A stretch of 32,315 nucleotides of DNA. It comes from an uncultured Collinsella sp. GTDB lineage: Bacteria > Actinomycetota > Coriobacteriia > Coriobacteriales > Coriobacteriaceae. Location of the stretch: positions 1-32,315 of the forward strand of contig URZI01000018.1 in the NCBI GenBank assembly GCA_900552385.1. The letters are read 5' to 3'. Position numbers and translations under genes: made by a program. Every line of letters starts with the position of its first letter. The stretch's first letter is position 1. The notes below the pieces were generated by a model. That model made no database searches. It was given only the letters and a program-made list of their open reading frames with translations, and was not told the origin of the DNA. Positions 6,964 to 13,776 of the stretch are shown one piece after another.

Positions 6964-8253
6964 ATGAGCGATATTTTGGACGTCTACGGTCGCGAGGTGC
7001 TCGACAGCCGCGGCAATCCCACCGTCGAGGTCGAGGTCGTGCTCGAGGACGGCAGCTTTGGCCGCGCAATGGTGCCTTCGGGTGCTTCGACCGGCGCCTT
7101 TGAAGCCTGCGAGCTGCGCGATGGCGACAAGGGCCGCTACCTGGGCAAGGGCGTTTCGCAGGCCGTCGAGCATGTCAACAACGAGTGCGCTAACGCCGTC
7201 GTGGGCCTCGACGCCTTCGACCAGCGCGCCGTAGATGCCGCGCTGATTGCTGCGGACGGTACTCCCAACAAGACCAAGCTCGGTGCCAACGCCATCCTGG
7301 GCGTGTCGCTGGCCGTCGCCCGCGCTGCGGCGGAGTCGGCGGGCCTGTCGCTGTACCAGTACCTGGGCGGCGTCAACGCCCACCTGCTGCCCACGCCCAT
7401 GATGAACATCCTCAACGGTGGCGTGCATGCCGACAACAACGTTGACTTCCAGGAGTTCATGATCATGCCCGTGGGTGCTCCGAGCTTTGCCGAGGGCCTG
7501 CGCTGGTGCGCCGAGGTCTACCACACCCTCAAGGGCGTGTTGCACGAGGCCGGCCTTGGCGGCGGCGTGGGCGACGAGGGTGGCTTTGCCCCCAACCTTA
7601 AGACCAATGCCGAGCCGTTCGAGTACATCACCAAGGCCGTGGAGAAGGCCGGCTTTAAGCCCGGCGTCGACTTCATGTACGCCATGGACCCGGCCTCGAC
7701 CGAGTTCTACAACGCCGAGACCGGCATGTACGAGCTCAAGGGCGAGGGCGTGGAGTACACGAGCGCCCAGATGGTTGATTACTGGGAGAAGCTCGTCGAC
7801 ACCTATCCCATCATCTCCATCGAGGACGGCATGGCCGAGGAGGACTGGGACGGCTGGGTCGAGCTTACCCGCCGCATTGGCAATAAGGTGCAGCTGGTGG
7901 GCGACGACCTGTTCGTCACCAACACCGAGCGCCTCAAGAAGGGCATCGAGCTGGGTGCCGCCAACGCGATCCTGGTCAAGGTCAACCAGATCGGCACGCT
8001 CACCGAGTCGCTCGAGGCCATCGAGACCGCCAAGGAGGCCGGTTACGCTTGCATCGTGAGCCACCGCTCCGGCGAGACCGAGGACTCCACGATTGCCGAC
8101 CTGGTCGTGGGCGTCAACGCCGGCCAGATCAAGTCGGGCGCCCCGTGCCGCAGCGACCGTATCGCCAAGTACAACCAGCTCATCCGCATCGAGGACGAGC
8201 TCGAGGGCAGCGCGCGCTACGCCGGCAAGGCCGCGTTCTACAACATTCGCTAA
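6964..8253 (+). CDS. eno: Enolase
   Basis: Enolase interconverts 2-phosphoglycerate and phosphoenolpyruvate in glycolysis. The 429 residues have normal length and all signatures: DVYGREVLDSRGNPTVEVEV at the N-terminus, GASTGAFEA, GGVHADNNVDFQEFMI, GDEGGFAPNL, the metal ligand in IEDGMAEEDWDGW, VGDDLFVTN, the catalytic Lys in LVKVNQIGT, and SHRSGETEDSTIADL. Codon use is strongly biased to C-ending codons, as expected for a highly expressed gene. It has its own leader and a strong terminator at 8316. It stands next to divIC and ppx, an order common in actinobacteria. Confidence 0.99.
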   Translation: MSDILDVYGREVLDSRGNPTVEVEVVLEDGSFGRAMVPSGASTGAFEACELRDGDKGRYLGKGVSQAVEHVNNECANAVVGLDAFDQRAVDAALIAADGTPNKTKLGANAILGVSLAVARAAAESAGLSLYQYLGGVNAHLLPTPMMNILNGGVHADNNVDFQEFMIMPVGAPSFAEGLRWCAEVYHTLKGVLHEAGLGGGVGDEGGFAPNLKTNAEPFEYITKAVEKAGFKPGVDFMYAMDPASTEFYNAETGMYELKGEGVEYTSAQMVDYWEKLVDTYPIISIEDGMAEEDWDGWVELTRRIGNKVQLVGDDLFVTNTERLKKGIELGAANAILVKVNQIGTLTESLEAIETAKEAGYACIVSHRSGETEDSTIADLVVGVNAGQIKSGAPCRSDRIAKYNQLIRIEDELEGSARYAGKAAFYNIR

Positions 8254-8315
8254 ACAAGTGGCGCTCGGGGGGCGGGGTTGACTCGGCTCCGTTCCACTTC
8301 TGATGGCCGCCATTG

Positions 8316-8347
8316 GGCGCTGGGCCATATGGCTCAGCGCCTTTTTT
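8316..8347 (+). terminator. Intrinsic terminator after eno
   Basis: The stem GGCGCTG-G-GCCATATGGC-T-CAGCGCC (8316-8341) is followed by TTTTTT (8342-8347), a strong Rho-independent terminator that separates eno from divIC. Confidence 0.9.
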
Positions 8348-8438
8348 ATGTCGAGCAAAGGCTGTCGAAGGTGGTGCGCGCGCTCGTGCTATAACTAGAA
8401 TACTTAGCGCAAACAAACCTCAACCGCACAAGGCGCAC

Positions 8439-9200
8439 ATGGATCAGATTTACGACAACAGGTACTATTCCGCCGGTTCGCGTGAGCCGTCGCCTCGCCG
8501 TGCGCGCACGGTGCAGCTCGGCGGGTCCGCCTACGCCGGTGCCGACCGCTCCACGCAGCGACCGACAAGTGCCCCACACTCCCGTGCTCAAATGAATACG
8601 CCGACGGACCGTCCGCCACGTTCGGCGCGCCCGACGCATGCTCAGCGCCCCTCGGCTCAAACGCACGAAAAGTCGACCAGGCCCTCGAACCGTCTTTCGG
8701 GCTCGGACTTCATGCACTACGCCAACGACAACGCAGTGGTCAAGGCAATTTACGACTTTACCCACGGTCCTCAGCGAGGGCTATTCATCGGCATTGTCGT
8801 TGCCCTGGTGCTCGTGAGCCTGTATTTCCCCGTGCGCGATCTGTACGTGGCAAAGCGTTCGAGCGATATCTTGGCCAAGCAGGTCGAGATTCGCCAGCAG
8901 TACAACGACGAGCTACAAAAAAGTGTCGACAAACTGCTCTCGGAGGAGGGTATCAAGGACGCGGCATCCGAGGACTTGGGCCTGGTGATGCCCGGCGAGA
9001 CCAAGATTGACGTGCTGGGTCTGGATGACGATTCGGACTCGTCGTCGAGCAAAAAGTCCTCGAACGCCAAGAAGGCCAGCGAAGTTGCCAAGGAAATCGA
9101 AGAAGTCGGTAAGGACGCGCCGTGGTACATCCAGGCGCTCGACATGCTGTTTGGGTTTAACGGTGTCGAGGGTCAGACGGTCGTGTCCAACGGCAAATAG
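8439..9200 (+). CDS. DivIC/FtsB-like septum formation initiator
   Basis: Probably a bitopic divisome protein of the DivIC/FtsB family, which links FtsL and FtsQ/DivIB during septum assembly. The 253-residue product has about 110 residues rich in Arg, Pro, Ser and Thr (predicted cytoplasmic), one membrane helix at about 114-132 (LFIGIVVALVLVSLYFPV), then a coiled-coil-like stretch (about 142-175, SSDILAKQVEIRQQYNDELQ). A Ser/Lys/Asp-rich segment follows and the end is DAPWYIQALDMLFGF. I chose ATG 8439 (MDQIYDN); its ribosome-binding site is weak (AAGGCGC). The position between eno and ppx is the classic place for this gene in actinobacteria. The long disordered N-terminus is unlike Bacillus DivIC. 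Confidence 0.8.
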   Translation: MDQIYDNRYYSAGSREPSPRRARTVQLGGSAYAGADRSTQRPTSAPHSRAQMNTPTDRPPRSARPTHAQRPSAQTHEKSTRPSNRLSGSDFMHYANDNAVVKAIYDFTHGPQRGLFIGIVVALVLVSLYFPVRDLYVAKRSSDILAKQVEIRQQYNDELQKSVDKLLSEEGIKDAASEDLGLVMPGETKIDVLGLDDDSDSSSSKKSSNAKKASEVAKEIEEVGKDAPWYIQALDMLFGFNGVEGQTVVSNGK

Positions 9201-9220
9201 CGCCCGGAGGGGAGCCTGCA

Positions 9221-10222
9221 ATGGCAGATTGCAAACGCTATAAGGTAGCCGCGATCGACCTGGGAACAGTGTCGTCGCGACTGGTGTTAGCGCAGGTCGA
9301 GGCCGGGGCGATCGTGGAATCGTCCAAGCATACCGAGATTACCGATCTGGGCGAGGGTGTGGACGCGACGGGTCGCTTTTGCGAGGCGGCGGTCGAGCGC
9401 GTGCTCGCTGCGTGTCGCATGTTTGTGGATGAGGCGCGTGCCTTTGAGGCCGCGTGCATCTGCACCACGTGCACGAGCGCCGCGCGCGATGCGTCCAATG
9501 CCGCGCTGCTGCTGGACGGCCTGCGCGATCTGGGGCTCGAACCGCAGGTGATTCCGGGCGAGGTCGAGGCACGCCTGACGTTTTTTGGCGTGGCGCACGA
9601 CTTTGCCGGCGAGCGCATCATTGTTGCCGATTCGGGTGGCGGATCCACGGAGCTCGCGACGGGCGTCTATGCGCCGGAGCGCGGCGTCTTTGCACTGGAG
9701 GGCACGCGTTCGCTGGACATCGGTTGTCGCCGCGTGACGGAACGGTTCTTCTCGGCGCTGCCGCCTGCGGACGGCGAGCTTGCTGCTGCTGCCAACTGGG
9801 CCGGCGAGCAGTTCGCTGCCTATTTTGAGGGCCTGCCCGTCGATTTTGAGCGTGCCGAGCGCTTGGTCGCGGTGGGCGGCACCGTTACCACGCTCGTGGC
9901 ACTGGTTCACGAGCTGGAGCCGTACGACTCGAGCTTTGTGCACCTGCGCGAGCTTTCGATGGAACAGATTTCGGCCGCTATCGAGCGCATGTCCGCGCTG
10001 GATGTTGCGGGCATTGCCGCGCTGTCGGGCGTGCAGCCCAAGCGTGCGGGCGTGATCTTGGCTGGCGCCGTGGTGATTCGCGAGCTCATGCGTGCCGGCG
10101 GCTACGACACGCTCACCGTAAGTGAGAACAGCCTACTCGCTGGCATGGCCGCCACCATCAACGAGGTTCTCGACGGCGCGACTCCCACCATCGCCTGGAC
10201 CCCCACTCTCAGCACCCTCTAA
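9221..10222 (+). CDS. ppx: Exopolyphosphatase / guanosine pentaphosphatase family
   Basis: A Ppx/GppA-family phosphatase of the ASKHA fold, acting on inorganic polyphosphate and/or pppGpp; the sequence alone does not tell which. The 333 residues correspond to the short, catalytic-domain-only form common in actinobacteria. Visible motifs are the N-terminal phosphate loop AIDLGTVSSRLVLA (more often DxGTNSxRL), GEVEARLTFFG with the catalytic Glu, the second phosphate loop ADSGGGSTELATG, and VAVGGTVTTLVAL. The Asn of the usual GTNS motif is Val here. The start ATG 9221 follows GGAGGGGAG and lies 20 bases after the upstream gene, so they are probably one operon. Confidence 0.92.
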   Translation: MADCKRYKVAAIDLGTVSSRLVLAQVEAGAIVESSKHTEITDLGEGVDATGRFCEAAVERVLAACRMFVDEARAFEAACICTTCTSAARDASNAALLLDGLRDLGLEPQVIPGEVEARLTFFGVAHDFAGERIIVADSGGGSTELATGVYAPERGVFALEGTRSLDIGCRRVTERFFSALPPADGELAAAANWAGEQFAAYFEGLPVDFERAERLVAVGGTVTTLVALVHELEPYDSSFVHLRELSMEQISAAIERMSALDVAGIAALSGVQPKRAGVILAGAVVIRELMRAGGYDTLTVSENSLLAGMAATINEVLDGATPTIAWTPTLSTL

Positions 10223-10225
10223 ATA

Positions 10226-10292
10226 AGTTGCGGTGAAATACGGACTAAAATCGCCCTTTCGGGCACCAAACAGTCCCTATTCCACCGCAACT
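10226..10292. repeat. Inverted repeat beside the ATPase gene, copy 1
   Basis: 21-bp arms (10226-10246 and 10272-10292) pair with two mismatches. The outer half is AGTTGCGGTG / CACCGCAACT, and the loop holds a small hairpin GCCC-TTTC-GGGC. The same outer arm occurs in the repeat at 11809-11879 on the other side of the ATPase gene. It lies just after the ppx stop and may also end that transcript. Confidence 0.85.
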
Positions 10293-10297
10293 CAACA

Positions 10298-10360
10298 GCC
10301 GGCACTTGGGGACGTTCCTTTTCTGCCGGCACCTGGGGACAGTCCTTGCGGGGCGTCCCC
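10298..10360. repeat. Conserved-loop hairpin, GCCGGCA stem, with a second hairpin
   Basis: Arms GCCGGCA (10298-10304) and TGCCGGC (10324-10330) enclose a 19-nt loop CTTGGGGACGTTCCTTTTC. A second hairpin follows at once: GGGGAC (10335-10340) with GTCCCC (10355-10360), containing the related string GGGGACAGTCCTT. The GCCGGCA stem and 19-nt loop also occur, inverted, at 19391-19423. Confidence 0.8.
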
Positions 10361-10367
10361 ACAGCGC

Positions 10368-11669
10368 CTATGCCAGCTTGTCGATTTGCCCAATCTCCCA
10401 AAGCGGAATATTGACGAGCATGCCCTCGTCTCTATATGCCGCCAGTGAGCTCCTCACGCAACGCTCGAGCTTGAATTTTTCGCAGGCTATTTTCAGACTC
10501 TTCGCTTTAAGGTTCTCTGCCGCCTTGACCTCAAGCGGAAGCACGGTTCCCGCATGGTCGATGGCAAAGTCGGTTTCGGCATTGCCAGAGGTAGAGGACC
10601 AATATGCGGGAGTTTTGTCCTGGAGCAAAAGCTCCTGCGCGACGTATTGTTCGGTCAGCGAACCTTTAAACTCGGTAAAAACAGCGGATCCGTTAAGAAC
10701 GATGGCCGGAGAGAGACCGGAGAGCGCTCCGAGGATGCCGGTGTCGATGCAGAACAGTTTAAAGCCCGAGAGGTCTTCGTAGCTCGAGAGCGGCGCCTTT
10801 AGAGCGGAAACACGTGGCACCTTATGAACGATTCCGTAGTCCGTGAGCCACTGGAGGCTTTCCTCGAAATCGCGTGCGCGCGCTCCGGGGCGAAGGGCGC
10901 CATAGACAAACTTCTTGTTCTCCTTTGCAAGCTGGCCGGGAAGGGATTTCCAAACCAACCTCATGCGCTCGACGATGCGGGCGGGTGCATGTTTGCCAAA
11001 ATCGGATTCGTAAGCCTCGATGATTTGCTGTTGAAGCCTTCGGGCTTCGATGAAGTCGCGTGTCTCGGCGAAAGTGGAGACAACTTCGGGCATACCGCCG
11101 ACAACAAGGTATTCCTTGAGCAAGTGCTCGAGCTTTTCGGTAACGTTTGCTAGAAGGTTCATGTCTGCGGCAAGGATGGCGTCGGCGAGCGGGTTGCCGT
11201 CGACGGCACGAACGAACTCGGCAAACCCCATGGGACGCATGGTGAGCTGGTCGATTTTGCCGACGGGAAATGACTCGTTTTCGCGTCGGAGCGCGAGGCC
11301 CATATAGGAACCGGCTGCCACGATGTGGTATTCGGCTGCAAGCTCGTTGAAGTACTTGAGCGAGGTGATCCCGCGTGGCGCCTCTTGGATCTCGTCGAAG
11401 ATGATGAGGGTGTCTTCCGGCGTTACGGTTTGGCCACGTAGGAGTTCTATCTGGGAGATGATGCGCTTGGGGTCGAGGTCCCCATCGAACAACGAGCGTG
11501 TGCTCGGCTCGAGCATAAAGTCAAAACGAATGACGTTTCGATACTGCTGGCTTGCGAATTCGTTAAGAAGCCAAGTCTTTCCTGTCTGGCGGGCTCCCTT
11601 AAGCAAGAGAGGTTTGCGATTCGCCCTTGATTTCCAAGCGATAAGTTCACTCATAAGCTGTCGCTGCAT
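10368..11669 (-). CDS. AAA ATPase with DUF4143 domain
   Basis: A member of the widespread AAA_14/DUF4143 ATPase family, whose role is not established. The 433-residue protein has an N-terminal ATPase (Walker A GARQTGKTW at about residues 25-33, Walker B LIIFDEIQEA, VAAGSYMGLAL in the sensor region), a helical winged-helix-like middle, and a C-terminal DUF4143 domain with SGNAETDFAI...LPLEVKA. That last part has the D...ExK spacing of the PD-(D/E)XK nuclease fold. ATG 11669 follows GGGAGG; the frame extends to a TTG at 11681 that overlaps this ribosome-binding site. The G+C looks lower than in neighbours. Related inverted repeats flank the gene and tandem repeats precede its promoter, which suggests an acquired cassette. 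These genes are often multi-copy in host-associated bacteria; no toxin or partner gene is adjacent. Confidence 0.9.
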   Translation of the reverse strand: MQRQLMSELIAWKSRANRKPLLLKGARQTGKTWLLNEFASQQYRNVIRFDFMLEPSTRSLFDGDLDPKRIISQIELLRGQTVTPEDTLIIFDEIQEAPRGITSLKYFNELAAEYHIVAAGSYMGLALRRENESFPVGKIDQLTMRPMGFAEFVRAVDGNPLADAILAADMNLLANVTEKLEHLLKEYLVVGGMPEVVSTFAETRDFIEARRLQQQIIEAYESDFGKHAPARIVERMRLVWKSLPGQLAKENKKFVYGALRPGARARDFEESLQWLTDYGIVHKVPRVSALKAPLSSYEDLSGFKLFCIDTGILGALSGLSPAIVLNGSAVFTEFKGSLTEQYVAQELLLQDKTPAYWSSTSGNAETDFAIDHAGTVLPLEVKAAENLKAKSLKIACEKFKLERCVRSSLAAYRDEGMLVNIPLWEIGQIDKLA

Positions 11670-11692
11670 ATTGCCTCCCAACCCTCACGGCT

Positions 11693-11698
11693 AGTATA
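11693..11698 (-). promoter_or_regulatory. Candidate -10 box for the AAA ATPase gene
   Basis: TATACT on the minus strand, about 24 bases before the ATG. No good -35 is visible at the expected distance; that place falls at the first of the 33-bp repeats, which could allow repression or activation by a repeat-binding protein. Confidence 0.45.
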
Positions 11699-11718
11699 AG
11701 GCCATTTGGGAGTTTCCA

Positions 11719-11806
11719 TCGGAAAATGTGGGAGACAACCACGTTTTTCTATCTGAAAATGTGGGAGACAACCACGTTTTCCCATCGAAAAATGTGGGAA
11801 CACCAA
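11719..11806. repeat. 33-bp tandem repeat, about 2.5 copies
   Basis: The units begin at 11722, 11755 and about 11787 and share GAAAATGTGGGAGACAACCA; the last is partial. Each full unit is itself an imperfect palindrome, GAAAATGTGG...CCACGTTTTC. The period of 33 bp is close to three helical turns, which would put binding sites on one face of the helix. The block lies directly upstream of the ATPase promoter. Confidence 0.85.
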
Positions 11807-11808
11807 CC

Positions 11809-11879
11809 TAAGTTGCGGTGGAATAGTTCCTAAATGGGCTGGTAAACTACCAAAACAAGAACTATTCCACCGCAACTTA
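11809..11879. repeat. Inverted repeat beside the ATPase gene, copy 2
   Basis: Perfect 21-bp arms (11809-11829 and 11859-11879; the left arm begins TAAGTTGCGGTGGAATAG) enclose a 29-nt loop with an inner hairpin GGTA-AAC-TACC. The arms are a close relative of those at 10226-10292, so the ATPase gene sits between two copies. Confidence 0.9.
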
Positions 11880-11887
11880 GAGCCCCG

Positions 11888-12161
11888 CCGGCATCCAAAA
11901 GAAACGAGCCCGCATCCCTTGGGGACACGGGCTCGAAAGCTCCATATGGTAGGGGCGGTGGGACGTCCGCGCATTTGCTGCGCAAATACGCACCGGCTTC
12001 GGCCGCCTGTCGGCGCCCTCGCCGGCTCGCTACGGACGCTGCGCGTCCGCTTAACGCTCGCCCCCTCGCGGGTTCGAGTCTCACCGGCATCTAAAAGAAG
12101 CGAGCCCGCATCCCTGGGGAACACGGGCTCGCAAGCAATCACATGGTAGGGGCGGTGGGAC
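11888..12161. repeat. Duplicated tRNA-Leu 3' end plus terminator
   Basis: Units 11888-11964 and 12084-12161 (77 and 78 bp) are nearly identical. Each consists of CCGGCATCYAAAAGAARCG, a terminator-like hairpin GAGCCCG...CGGGCTC, and TGGTAGGGGCGGTGGGAC, the reverse complement of the last 18 bases of tRNA-Leu including CCA. Only the second copy continues into a whole tRNA. The ~120-bp spacer has a CGGACGC-TGC-GCGTCCG hairpin (12033-12049) and a T-arm-like GGGTTCGAGTC on the plus strand (12070-12080). This is a tRNA remnant or an old integration scar. Confidence 0.8.
12101..12131 (-). terminator. Terminator of tRNA-Leu
   Basis: On the minus strand CGAGCCCG (12131-12124) pairs with CGGGCTCG (12108-12101), followed by the T-rich run CTTCTTTTA. 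It lies 13 bases after the tRNA 3' end. A near-identical copy sits at about 11904-11935. Confidence 0.75.
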
Positions 12162-12228
12162 TCGAACCCACAATCCTTGCGGCGAGAGATTTTAAGTCTC
12201 CTGCGTATGCCAATTCCGCCACGCCCCC
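12144..12228 (-). tRNA. tRNA-Leu (anticodon UAA)
   Basis: An 85-nt class II tRNA with encoded CCA. The acceptor stem is GGGGGCG/CGCCCCT with discriminator A. The D-arm region is GGCGGAATTGGCATACGC, the anticodon stem GGAGA/TCTCT holds loop CTTAAAA (anticodon TAA), a long variable arm CGCCGCAAGGAT follows, and the T-arm is GTGGGTTCGAGTCCCAC. The long variable arm and discriminator A fit leucine. It lies 32 bases after the stop of the gene at 12260-12883 on the same strand and may be partly co-transcribed with it. Confidence 0.97.
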
Positions 12229-12259
12229 GTGAGACTAGAAGTCTAGCACAAGCCGTCCG

Positions 12260-12883
12260 TTACGCGTTGACGGCCATCGAGTGTTGGCCCGACTTCTCCA
12301 GGAACTCTTGGAACTTTGCCTCGTCGCCCTTGTTTTGATACTGCAGGGCCAGCAGGTACTCCAGTCGGCAGCGCTTGACCGGGTCGTCGCCGACATCCTC
12401 GAGCATGCGCTCCAGCTCGGGAATGTCGTTGTGGCGCTTGAGGATCATCGTGTCGTACATCAGCTGGCATTCGTGTGCGACTGCCTCGGCCTGACCGCCC
12501 TCAAAGCCCTTGATCTCGTGCAGCAACTCCTTGGCCTTTTTGTGGTCCTCCTGGCCAACGTAGTAGTTAAAAGCTTTGATTACCAGGTCGACGCGCTGCA
12601 TCTTGGGCAGGTTGAGTCCCAGTAGCAGGTCGAACATCTCGTCGGCGCGCTTATGGTCCTCGCGCAGCAGATAGGAGTTCAGGCGCAGGTAGTCGCGGTT
12701 GTAGCGCGGGTACAGCATGCTGGTGAGTTTGCCGTCGAGCAAACGATCGAACTCGTCCCACTGCTTGGCGGCCATCAATTGCTGCAGGCGTTTAAACGTG
12801 GTGCGTTTTTTGACGCTAAAGAACACCGACACGGCGATGCAGATGATAACGACGGCGGTCCAGAGTGTGCGGGAATCGGGCAT
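12260..12883 (-). CDS. Membrane-anchored helical (TPR-like) protein, unknown function
   Basis: I do not recognise a named family. The 207-residue product starts with one membrane helix (about 8-25, WTAVVIICIAVSVFFSV) followed by KKR, so the rest is probably cytoplasmic. The remainder is a run of amphipathic helices with repeated spacing (for example LLREDHKRADEMFDLLLGL, YYVGQEDHKKAKELLHEI, LLALQYQNKGDEAKFQEF), like degenerate tetratricopeptide repeats. Such proteins usually serve as protein-protein scaffolds. The start ATG follows AAGGA, and a TATAAT -10 lies about 56 bases upstream. The gene is followed by tRNA-Leu. Confidence 0.75.
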   Translation of the reverse strand: MPDSRTLWTAVVIICIAVSVFFSVKKRTTFKRLQQLMAAKQWDEFDRLLDGKLTSMLYPRYNRDYLRLNSYLLREDHKRADEMFDLLLGLNLPKMQRVDLVIKAFNYYVGQEDHKKAKELLHEIKGFEGGQAEAVAHECQLMYDTMILKRHNDIPELERMLEDVGDDPVKRCRLEYLLALQYQNKGDEAKFQEFLEKSGQHSMAVNA

Positions 12884-12938
12884 ATTAGGGTCCTTAGTCG
12901 CTCATAAAGCGAGCGGTATGACAACACGTACTAGATGT

Positions 12939-12944
12939 ATTATA
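12939..12944 (-). promoter_or_regulatory. Candidate -10 box for the TPR-like gene
   Basis: Consensus TATAAT on the minus strand upstream of 12883. No convincing -35 is present at 16-18 bp, so an activator or relaxed promoter is possible. Confidence 0.45.
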
Positions 12945-13046
12945 CGCAGCGCGCAAGCAAACTGGCATAAAAGCTCATCGAGGCTGAGTGCCATCGCTCG
13001 CTGCGGTACACTTACCTAAAGTAAACCATGAAGGGAGACATTACCT

Positions 13047-13334
13047 ATGAAGAAGATCGTTTTGGCTTGCGGTGCTGGCGCTGCTACTTCCACGCTCGTT
13101 GCCCAGAAGGTCGCTACCCTGCTCGACGCCAACGGTTACGCCGACAAGTACGAGATCGTGCAGTGCGCCATCTCCGAGGCCAAGGATTACTGCGACGAGG
13201 GCGCTGACCTGCTGATCGCCACCACCGTTGCCCCCGAGGGCCTCACCTGCCCGTACGTGAGCGGCGTGCCTTTCATGACCGGCATGAACCGCGTCGCTGC
13301 CGAGAAGGCCGTCCTCGACGTCATGGCTCAGTAG
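13047..13334 (+). CDS. PTS IIB component (galactitol-type fold), orphan
   Basis: A 95-residue stand-alone PTS EIIB protein, which would take phosphate from EIIA onto a cysteine and pass it to a sugar during uptake by EIIC. The phosphocysteine loop is at the N-terminus, LACGAGAATSTLVAQKV (Cys8), as in galactitol/ascorbate-type IIB proteins. The core DLLIATTVAPEGL and the end PFMTGMNRVAAEKAVLDVMA also fit. The start ATG follows AAGGGAGA. No IIA or IIC gene is adjacent; the next gene, 11 bases on, encodes a VOC protein. It may serve a transporter encoded elsewhere, or act in regulation. Confidence 0.88.
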   Translation: MKKIVLACGAGAATSTLVAQKVATLLDANGYADKYEIVQCAISEAKDYCDEGADLLIATTVAPEGLTCPYVSGVPFMTGMNRVAAEKAVLDVMAQ

Positions 13335-13345
13335 GCGCTGACTGC

Positions 13346-13720
13346 ATGAGTGAGCAGAACGCCAACCCGGTAGAGCTCTTTGGTATGCGCGTTGCCCATG
13401 TGGGCATTAACGCCACCGACCCGGCAGACGCCCTGGAGATCGCGGAGCTGTTCTCGACGATGATGGGCCTGCCCGTCATCGAGACCCCGGTTTCGTACTT
13501 CAACGATTCGCTGGTCGAGATCATGAAGCAGAACGGTCGTGGCACCAAGGGCCACATCGGCTTTGCCGTTAACGACATCGATGCAGCTGAGAAGTGGTTT
13601 GCCGAGCGCGGGCTCGAGGTCAACGAAGAGTCGCGCGCGCTGCTGCCCGACGGTGGTACCAAGCTCGTGTACTTTAAGCGCGAGTTCGCCGGTTTCGCCG
13701 TGCACCTGTGCCGCGAGTAG
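13346..13720 (+). CDS. VOC/glyoxalase-fold protein
   Basis: A 124-residue vicinal-oxygen-chelate fold protein: MRVAHVGINATDPADALEIAELF begins the first beta-alpha-beta-beta-beta unit and GHIGFAVNDIDAAEKWF the second, ending KREFAGFAVHLC. From memory it resembles the VOC extension at the C-terminus of some 2-keto-3-deoxyphosphogluconate aldolases, which hints at sugar-acid metabolism, but that is inference. His in HVGIN and the C-terminal His are candidate metal ligands. The gene follows the PTS IIB gene closely, has a weak ribosome-binding site of its own, and is followed by a bidirectional terminator. Confidence 0.82.
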   Translation: MSEQNANPVELFGMRVAHVGINATDPADALEIAELFSTMMGLPVIETPVSYFNDSLVEIMKQNGRGTKGHIGFAVNDIDAAEKWFAERGLEVNEESRALLPDGGTKLVYFKREFAGFAVHLCRE

Positions 13721-13744
13721 CGCACAAGCTGCCATAGCTGGCAA

Positions 13745-13776
13745 AAAGGGATAGGGCCGCGTGGCCCTATCCCTTT
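13745..13776. terminator. Bidirectional terminator between VOC and histidine kinase genes
   Basis: Perfect 14-bp arms AAAGGGATAGGGCC (13745-13758) and GGCCCTATCCCTTT (13763-13776) with a 4-nt loop. T-runs lie on both sides (TTTATTT on plus, TTTTT on minus), and the stem overlaps the kinase stop codon by two bases. It suits two convergent genes. Confidence 0.9.

Noticed and set aside
6883..8358. 491-residue minus-strand frame over eno
   Set aside because: Antisense shadow of a strongly biased high-GC gene; no domain and low-complexity composition.
11719..11806. Possible short CRISPR array
   Set aside because: The repeats are head-to-tail with almost no spacer, only 2.5 copies, and no cas gene is present.
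12066..12087. Possible second tRNA on the plus strand (T-arm-like sequence)
   Set aside because: Only the T-arm-like part is seen; no acceptor, D-arm or anticodon arm can be built upstream.
11651..12142. 163-residue minus-strand frame with internal peptide repeats
   Set aside because: Its repeats are just the translated 33-bp tandem DNA repeat, and the frame runs through a hairpin and the tRNA terminator region.
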